Source of the DNA: Sphingobacteriaceae bacterium
Lineage (GTDB): Bacteria; Bacteroidota; Bacteroidia; B-17B0; Aurantibacillaceae
DNA: 64,000 nucleotides
Assembly (NCBI GenBank): GCA_016709575.1
Contig: JADJMM010000017.1
Location: 62,001 to 126,000 of the forward strand
Reading direction: 5' to 3'
Under the pieces are notes generated by a model. The model had not been told where the DNA came from and ran no database searches. It saw only the letters and a list, made by a program, of their open reading frames with translations. Positions 59,021 to 64,000 of the stretch are shown piece by piece (position 1 is the first letter of the stretch; each line of letters opens with the position of its first letter). The position numbers and the translations under genes were made by a program.

Positions 59021-60811
59021 TTACTTCTTACCGTCAAGCTTATCTTTAAGGTCAGATAAAGCAGAGATATCACCTAAAGTGGTTTTCTCTTGACTATCTT
59101 TTACCTTTTTAACAGCTTTTTTCGCGTCGTCGCTATCAGCTTTCTTAGTAGCTTTTTCAACTTTACGAACTTCGTCTTTCACTTCTTCGTGTAAACGAGC
59201 GTGAGAAACAACGATACGTTTCGCTTCTTTGCTGAATTCAATTACTTTGAAATCATCAACATCTTCAGCTTTTAAGCTACCACCTTCAGCTTTCGCTAAG
59301 TGACGAGCTGGGCAGAAACCTTCAACACCATAAGGTAAGCCAATAATAGCACCTTTGTCATTAACATTCATTACTGTTCCTTTGTGCACTGAATCAACTG
59401 TAAAGATTGTTTCGAATACATCCCATGGATTTTCTTCTAATTGTTTGTGACCTAGAGATAAACGACGGTTTTCACCATCAATTTCTAATACAGTCACATC
59501 CATTTTGTCTCCAACTTTACAGAACTCAGATGGATGTTTAATTTTTTTGCTCCAAGATAAATCAGAGATATGTACTAAACCATCAACACCTTCTTCTAAT
59601 TCAACAAACACACCGAAGTTAGTGAAGTTGCGAACAGTTCCTGTGTGACGAGTTCCTTTAGCATATTTATCAATAATCATATTCCAAGGATCAGGAGTTA
59701 ATTGTTTAACACCTAAACTCATTTTACGCTCTTCACGGTCTAAAGTTAAAACAATAGCTTCCACTTCTGAACCAACAGTAACGAAATCTTGTGCGCTGCG
59801 TAAATGTTGACTCCAGCTCATTTCACTTACGTGAATTAAACCTTCAACACCTTGAGCAACTTCAATAAATGCACCGTAATCAGCAATAACAACTACTTTA
59901 CCTTTTACTTTATCACCAACTTTAATTTCAGTTGATAATGAATCCCAAGGATGAGCAGAAAGTTGTTTTAAACCTAATGCGATACGTTTTTTATCATCAT
60001 CAAAATCTAAAATTACAACGTTAATTTTCTCGTCTAATTTCACGATTTCTTCAGGGTGGTTAATACGACCCCATGATAAATCTGTAATGTGAATTAAACC
60101 ATCAACACCACCTAAATCGATGAACACACCATAAGAAGTAATGTTTTTCACAGTACCTTCTAATACTTGTCCTTTTTCTAATTTAGAGATGATTTCGCGT
60201 TTTTGGTTTTCGATTTCAGCTTCAATTAAAGCTTTATGAGAAACAACTACGTTTTTAAATTCGTTGTTGATTTTTACAACTTTAAATTCCATTGTTTTAC
60301 CAACGTAAACATCGTAATCACGAATAGGTTTAACGTCGATTTGAGAACCCGGTAAGAAAGCTTCGATACCAAATACATCAACAATAAGACCACCTTTGGT
60401 ACGGCATTTAACGTAACCTTTAATGATTTCATCAGTTGTAAGTGCTTGGTTAACGCGATCCCAACTTTTATTAGCGCGCGCTTTTTTGTGCGATAATACT
60501 AATTGACCATTTGCGTCTTCTGCAGTTTCAATAAAAACTTCAACTTTATCACCAATTTTTAAATCGGGATTGTAGCGAAATTCAGATAAAGCAACAACGC
60601 CATCCGATTTGTAACCAATGTTTACAACTACTTCACGTGTGTTTTTTGATACTACAGTTCCTTCTAAAATTTGAAGATCACTGATTGTGCTTAAAGATGC
60701 ACCATACAATTCATCTAATTTCGTACGTTCGTCGTTAGAATAGTTGTCTTGTTTTTTTCCGATTGAATTCCAGTCAAAATCCGGATTTCCTACTAAGGCT
60801 TTATCTGCCAT
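59021..60811 (-). CDS. rpsA: 30S ribosomal protein S1
   Basis: 596 residues with six S1 (OB-fold) repeats. The clearest are LEGTVKNITSYGVFIDLGGV (about 215), VKGKVVVIADYGAFIEVAQG (about 300), HTGTVRNFTNFGVFVELEEG (about 385) and HKGTVMNVNDKGAIIGLPYG (about 470). Each of the central repeats ends in a GLIHITDLSW-type motif. The N-terminal pair is less regular and a Lys-rich tail follows. S1 recruits mRNAs to the 30S subunit, important in a phylum that uses few Shine-Dalgarno sites. Complete and free of frameshifts. Confidence 0.96.
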   Translation of the reverse strand: MADKALVGNPDFDWNSIGKKQDNYSNDERTKLDELYGASLSTISDLQILEGTVVSKNTREVVVNIGYKSDGVVALSEFRYNPDLKIGDKVEVFIETAEDANGQLVLSHKKARANKSWDRVNQALTTDEIIKGYVKCRTKGGLIVDVFGIEAFLPGSQIDVKPIRDYDVYVGKTMEFKVVKINNEFKNVVVSHKALIEAEIENQKREIISKLEKGQVLEGTVKNITSYGVFIDLGGVDGLIHITDLSWGRINHPEEIVKLDEKINVVILDFDDDKKRIALGLKQLSAHPWDSLSTEIKVGDKVKGKVVVIADYGAFIEVAQGVEGLIHVSEMSWSQHLRSAQDFVTVGSEVEAIVLTLDREERKMSLGVKQLTPDPWNMIIDKYAKGTRHTGTVRNFTNFGVFVELEEGVDGLVHISDLSWSKKIKHPSEFCKVGDKMDVTVLEIDGENRRLSLGHKQLEENPWDVFETIFTVDSVHKGTVMNVNDKGAIIGLPYGVEGFCPARHLAKAEGGSLKAEDVDDFKVIEFSKEAKRIVVSHARLHEEVKDEVRKVEKATKKADSDDAKKAVKKVKDSQEKTTLGDISALSDLKDKLDGKK

Positions 60812-60904
60812 TTTGTTTTACTTTACTTGTATCAAACAACTCTGGGATCGTTTGAGAGGTTAGTTTTTAAATTTGACCCGTTTTTCCCAGAAAAATTCGG
60901 GCTA

Positions 60905-60912
60905 CAAATATA
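60905..60912 (-). promoter_or_regulatory. -7 box upstream of rpsA
   Basis: TATATTTG on the minus strand, about 94 bp upstream of the rpsA ATG, fits the TAnnTTTG consensus. No TTTG was found at 17-23 bp upstream, so only half the promoter is supported. The 235-bp divergent gap to apaG holds no gene. Confidence 0.4.
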
Positions 60913-61046
60913 CATTAAAAAGCGGCCATTGTTTTAAATTTACCAGCATTTTATGTAAAATTAACTTGTTGAAAATTAATAAGTTAAATCTTTTGGTTTA
61001 AAACTAAAAAACCCATTAATTTGTAGGGTAAAAGATTATTAAACTG

Positions 61047-61433
61047 ATGACCAAAACTTTAACCCACGGCATAGAAATTTCGGTTGAGTGTAAGTACTGG
61101 CCCGAGCAATCGAGCCCAAAGGATAATCTTTACTTTTTTATCTATTACATTACCATTACCAACAAAAGCGCTGAACCCATGCAATTAATTAAAAGGCATT
61201 GGGATATTTTCGACAGCGTTAACGAAAAACGTATGGTAGATGGAATCGGTGTTGTTGGTGAAACTCCTGTAATTGAACCCGGCGAAAAATATGAATACAA
61301 CAGCGGTTGTAATTTGGTTTCGGAAATTGGTTTTATGAAAGGTTTTTACACCATGAAAAAACTAAGTACCGGAGCAGAGGTAGATGTTGAAATTCCCCAA
61401 TTCAATTTAATAGTTCCTGCTAAGCTGAATTAG
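61047..61433 (+). CDS. apaG: ApaG domain protein
   Basis: 128 residues, one ApaG (FN3-like) domain: YFFIYYITITNKSAEPMQLIKRHWDIFDS, then GVVGETPVIEPGEKYEYNSGCNL and MKGFYTM, all family hallmarks. ApaG is linked to Co2+/Mg2+ resistance and Ap4A metabolism in enterobacteria; its molecular role is unclear. Complete, single gene divergent from rpsA. Confidence 0.94.
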   Translation: MTKTLTHGIEISVECKYWPEQSSPKDNLYFFIYYITITNKSAEPMQLIKRHWDIFDSVNEKRMVDGIGVVGETPVIEPGEKYEYNSGCNLVSEIGFMKGFYTMKKLSTGAEVDVEIPQFNLIVPAKLN

Positions 61434-61470
61434 TCAAAATTTTTCTCACAGATTTTATTTTGGAAACGTA

Positions 61471-61613
61471 GTCATGGTGAGCCTGCCGAACCATTGGTGT
61501 TTCGGTCCCTAAATTGACCTTGAGCTTGACGAAAGGTCTTGTAAGGCGCTTCGTCAAGCTCAGCGCCAATTATATTTTCAGCATTTGTTGTGGTTCGGCA
61601 GGCTCACCATGAC
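61471..61613. repeat. nested perfect palindromes, GTCATGGTGAGCCTGCC family
   Basis: The outer arms, 61471-61493 and 61591-61613, are perfect 23-bp reverse complements. Inside lies a second perfect 13-bp pair, TGAGCTTGACGAA (61521-61533) and TTCGTCAAGCTCA (61550-61562), related to the CTTCGACAAGCTCAG repeats at 22341 and 43916. It sits between the ends of apaG and queD, which converge. Confidence 0.88.
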
Positions 61614-61648
61614 TTCCTGCTCCGAAAAAAAAGTAGTGACAGAAATAA

Positions 61649-62056
61649 CTAATCAGGATAAACCACGTAATTTCTTGGTGTTTCGTAAAGTGTTACCTGA
61701 ATTTTTTGATATGATTTTAATTTGGGTTGCAGAATATCGTAAATCACTTTTGCGATGTTCTCCGCTGTAGGATTTAAGTTTTTAAATTCCACAGTATCTA
61801 AATTTAAATTACGATGATCAAATCGATTTACAATTTCGTGCTGTAATAAATCATTCAAAACTTTTAAATCAATTACAAAGCCGGTTTCAGGGTCAATTGG
61901 ACCACTTACTTTTAAATACAAATCGTAATTATGTCCGTGGAAATTCGGATTGTTGCACAAACCAAAAACTTCATCATTTTTTTTATCGTCCCATTTAGGA
62001 TTATATAATCGGTGCGCCGAATGGAACGTTACTTTTCTTACTACTGAGGTTGTCAT
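61649..62056 (-). CDS. queD: 6-carboxytetrahydropterin synthase
   Basis: Queuosine precursor pathway (or folate-type pterins): converts dihydroneopterin triphosphate. Zinc ligands His15 (FHSAHRL), His40 and His42 (NFHGHNYDL); catalytic Cys34 in FGLCNNP; later FDHRNLN and PTAENIAKVIYD. 135 residues, complete. No queC, queE or folE neighbour in the window. Confidence 0.92.
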   Translation of the reverse strand: MTTSVVRKVTFHSAHRLYNPKWDDKKNDEVFGLCNNPNFHGHNYDLYLKVSGPIDPETGFVIDLKVLNDLLQHEIVNRFDHRNLNLDTVEFKNLNPTAENIAKVIYDILQPKLKSYQKIQVTLYETPRNYVVYPD

Positions 62057-62110
62057 TTCGTTATTAGTTACAGGGTATAAAGTTACATGGTTATTGGCTA
62101 ATCTGGTAAA

Positions 62111-63199
62111 TTATTTCCGATTATCACCCATTCCCTTACAATACTGGTCAATTAATTTGTAAGCCATTTTATCGCCCAACGTATCGGCTTTATTTAAATC
62201 TTCGCATGCTCCTCGCTTATCTTTACTGGCAAATTTTATAGCGGCACGGTTTACGTAAGCCGCACCGTAATCAAACTTAAGTTTAATAGAGTAATCTACA
62301 TCTTTCAATCCTTCTACTAATTGTTTGTTACCTGCTTTTGCCATACCACGGTAATTATAACTCACCGGATTTTTCGGATTCTTTTTAATAGCCTCATCTA
62401 AATCAACAATAGCATTTGTATTATCATTCATGTTTATTCTTGCAGCTCCTCTAGATATTAATGCATCTTCTTCTCCGGGGTTTCCGTCTAAATAAACGCT
62501 CCAGTCGCTAACAGAACCTTTATAATCTGCAATTTCAAATTTTGATTTGGCGCGTGTTTTGTAGGCGTTATAATCTAATGCATCTGCTTTCATTAAACCG
62601 ATGGCTTCGTTTAATTCTTTTAAAGCGTAATTGTAATCTTTTTGTGCAAAGCGGACTTCCCCTTTTAAAACAATGGCTTCAATGTATTTTGGTTTTATTT
62701 CGGTAGCATTTGCTAAAACATTTAAGGCCTCTTTGTAATTTTTACCTAAATACATAAGTTTGGCTCGGTAGTAAAGGAATTCTGCATCATCAATTTTTTC
62801 TGCCACAGCTATGGAAGCGGCGCTATCAAAGTAAACTTTACATTCTTTATACCTTTCCGTATTAAAATACATAAAGCCCATCACTTTTAAACTTTCAAAG
62901 TCGTTGGGGTTACTGGCAAGTGAAACTTTTAAATCTTTTTCGGCTCCTTTTAAATCTTTGGTCGCAATCTTGGCAATAGCCATTTTGGTATAGGCTGCCG
63001 GATAATCGGGTTTAATTTTGATAGCTTTTTTTAAATCAACAATTGCTTCTTTATACTTGGCAGAGTCGATAAGTTTAAGCGCACCTTTAAACAATTCCAC
63101 TTCGGGAGCTGCTTTTGTAGTATCCTGAACTTCCTGACAAATTCCGGTAAGGGAAAATACCATCAAAAGCATTGTTAAAAACCGTTTATCCCAATTCAC
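62111..63199 (-). CDS. secreted TPR-repeat protein
   Basis: Signal peptide (residues 1-21, ending GICQE). Then about nine tetratricopeptide repeats over 30-350, e.g. AIVDLKKAIKIKPDYPAAYTKMAIA, FESLKVMGFMYFNTERYKEC, SYNYRGMAKAGNKQLVEGL. Periplasmic scaffold; partners unknown. Divergent from the SPFH gene. Complete. Confidence 0.88.
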   Translation of the reverse strand: MNWDKRFLTMLLMVFSLTGICQEVQDTTKAAPEVELFKGALKLIDSAKYKEAIVDLKKAIKIKPDYPAAYTKMAIAKIATKDLKGAEKDLKVSLASNPNDFESLKVMGFMYFNTERYKECKVYFDSAASIAVAEKIDDAEFLYYRAKLMYLGKNYKEALNVLANATEIKPKYIEAIVLKGEVRFAQKDYNYALKELNEAIGLMKADALDYNAYKTRAKSKFEIADYKGSVSDWSVYLDGNPGEEDALISRGAARINMNDNTNAIVDLDEAIKKNPKNPVSYNYRGMAKAGNKQLVEGLKDVDYSIKLKFDYGAAYVNRAAIKFASKDKRGACEDLNKADTLGDKMAYKLIDQYCKGMGDNRK

Positions 63200-63219
63200 A
63201 ACCTTAAAAGTAAAAATAA

Positions 63220-63249
63220 ATTGTGATTAATTGATTTTTGATACCTTTA
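63220..63249 (+). promoter_or_regulatory. candidate promoter of the SPFH gene
   Basis: ATTG at 63220-63223, 18-bp spacer, TACCTTTA at 63242-63249: near matches to TTTG and TAnnTTTG, 17 bp before the ATG at 63267. Confidence 0.4.
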
Positions 63250-63266
63250 AAAAAAATTAAATTATT

Positions 63267-64000
63267 ATGCCAATTCTCACCATTATCTTTTTAGTATTAG
63301 CATTCTTAATACTTCTTATGTCATTCCGGACGGTTCAGCAAGGAACTGTGGCGGTTATCACAGTCTTCGGAAAGTACAGACGTGTTATGCGTCCGGGTTT
63401 AAATTTCAAGATTCCGATCATTGAAAGGGTAGCAAAAAAAATCTCTATTCAGAACCGTAGTGCTGAATTAGGATTTCAGGCTGTAACAATTGATCAGGCC
63501 AATGTAAATTTTACAGCCATGTTACTTTATTCGGTATTAAACCACGAGGAAGAAACCATTAAAAGTGTAGCCTTTAAGTTTATCGACGAGCGTAACTTTA
63601 TGCAAGCTTTAGTACGTTCGGTTGAAGGAAGTGTTCGTGCTTTCGTAGCAACTAAAAAGCAATCAGAAGTGTTAATTACCCGCCGCGAAATTGTCGAGGC
63701 TGTAAAAGAACAATTAGATATTACTTTAGAAGGCTGGGGTTATCATTTAATAGATTTACAGTTAAACGACATCACTTTTGACGAAGAAGTAATGCGTTCG
63801 ATGGCAAAAGTAGTGGCAAGTAACAACTTAAAAGCTGCGGCTGAGAACGAAGGTCAAGCTTTGTTAATTACTAAAACTAAAGCCGCAGAAGCGGAAGGTA
63901 ATGCTATTAAAATTTCAGCTCAGGCCGAGAAAGAAGCGGCTCAATTACGTGGACAAGGTGTGGCTTTATTCCGTGAAGAGGTGGCCAAGGGTATGGCAAT
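63267..64000 (+). CDS. SPFH/Band 7 (stomatin-like) protein, cut by window edge
   Basis: 244 codons visible. An N-terminal transmembrane helix (LTIIFLVLAFLILLMSF) is followed by the SPFH domain (QQGTVAVITVFGKYRRVMRPGLNFKIP, ALVRSVEGSVRAFVATKK, REIVEAVKEQL) and the start of a helical Ala/Glu-rich flotillin-like region (AAAENEGQALLITKTKAAEAEGNA). Such proteins organise membrane microdomains or modulate proteases. The C-terminus is outside the window. Confidence 0.9.
   Translation, partial: MPILTIIFLVLAFLILLMSFRTVQQGTVAVITVFGKYRRVMRPGLNFKIPIIERVAKKISIQNRSAELGFQAVTIDQANVNFTAMLLYSVLNHEEETIKSVAFKFIDERNFMQALVRSVEGSVRAFVATKKQSEVLITRREIVEAVKEQLDITLEGWGYHLIDLQLNDITFDEEVMRSMAKVVASNNLKAAAENEGQALLITKTKAAEAEGNAIKISAQAEKEAAQLRGQGVALFREEVAKGMA

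Noticed and set aside
61585..61770. 61-codon + frame over the queD end
   Set aside because: Starts inside the nested palindrome and runs antisense to queD.
1..64000. tRNA or rRNA genes
   Set aside because: I saw no T-loop-like GGTTCGAATCC motif with a flanking acceptor stem and no rRNA-like conserved stretch; a covariance search would be decisive.

Overview
The window looks like chromosomal DNA of a low-GC member of the Bacteroidota. Evidence: two proteins with type IX secretion (T9SS) C-terminal sorting domains, and a third protein whose sorting domain is cut by a frameshift; a SpoIIE phosphatase fused to a beta-propeller/Y_Y_Y sensor; a six-domain ribosomal protein S1; a DUF4476 protein; a phosphosulfolactate synthase; two textbook Bacteroidota promoters (TTTG, 19 bp, TATATTTG); and few recognisable Shine-Dalgarno sites. 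I saw no rRNA, tRNA, CRISPR array, transposase, integrase or phage gene. Genus cannot be named from this alone.

Layout. 1-8 kb: start of lpd, tsaD, a split tamB-like gene, an outer-membrane barrel protein and a split hutI. 8-13.5 kb: aroC, a membrane-fused spermidine-synthase-like gene, gpmA, a HAD phosphatase, map and an EEP hydrolase, all on +. 13.5-19.4 kb (-): three methyltransferase/glycosyltransferase genes for surface glycans, a ParE-like toxin-antitoxin pair and a badly degraded uvrA. 19.6-31.5 kb: an ECF sigma factor, CoA-transferase/GNAT pair, aldo/keto reductase, pckA, a DUF423 chimera, DUF4476 protein, saccharopine dehydrogenase, DedA, rhodanese, ComA and TPR genes. 31.6-35.9 kb: phosphohexomutase, cysteine desulfurase and small genes, punctuated by large palindromic repeats. 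36.1-38.5 kb: a two-gene AAA ATPase + DUF4435 cassette with its own perfect promoter, resembling the PARIS anti-phage system; this is the best candidate for an interesting system. 39-46 kb: a T9SS-exported BNR-repeat protein and GH9 cellulase operon, and a B12/radical SAM protein. 46-52 kb: the SpoIIE sensor phosphatase, BamE-like protein, idi and a PD40 protein. 52-58 kb: a tripartite RND efflux operon. 58-64 kb: small protein, rpsA, apaG, queD, a TPR protein and the start of a SPFH protein.

Two features cut across the window. First, at least twenty genes are broken by single-base indels, mostly in short homopolymers, and nearly all can be restored to full-length family members by one-base edits. 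That argues for consensus errors in a long-read-type assembly rather than mass pseudogenisation. uvrA and the DUF423 gene additionally carry apparent larger deletions. I list the readable pieces separately and give the reconstructed limits in the text. Second, several families of long imperfect palindromes (REP-like) sit at gene ends, and one lies in frame inside tsaD.
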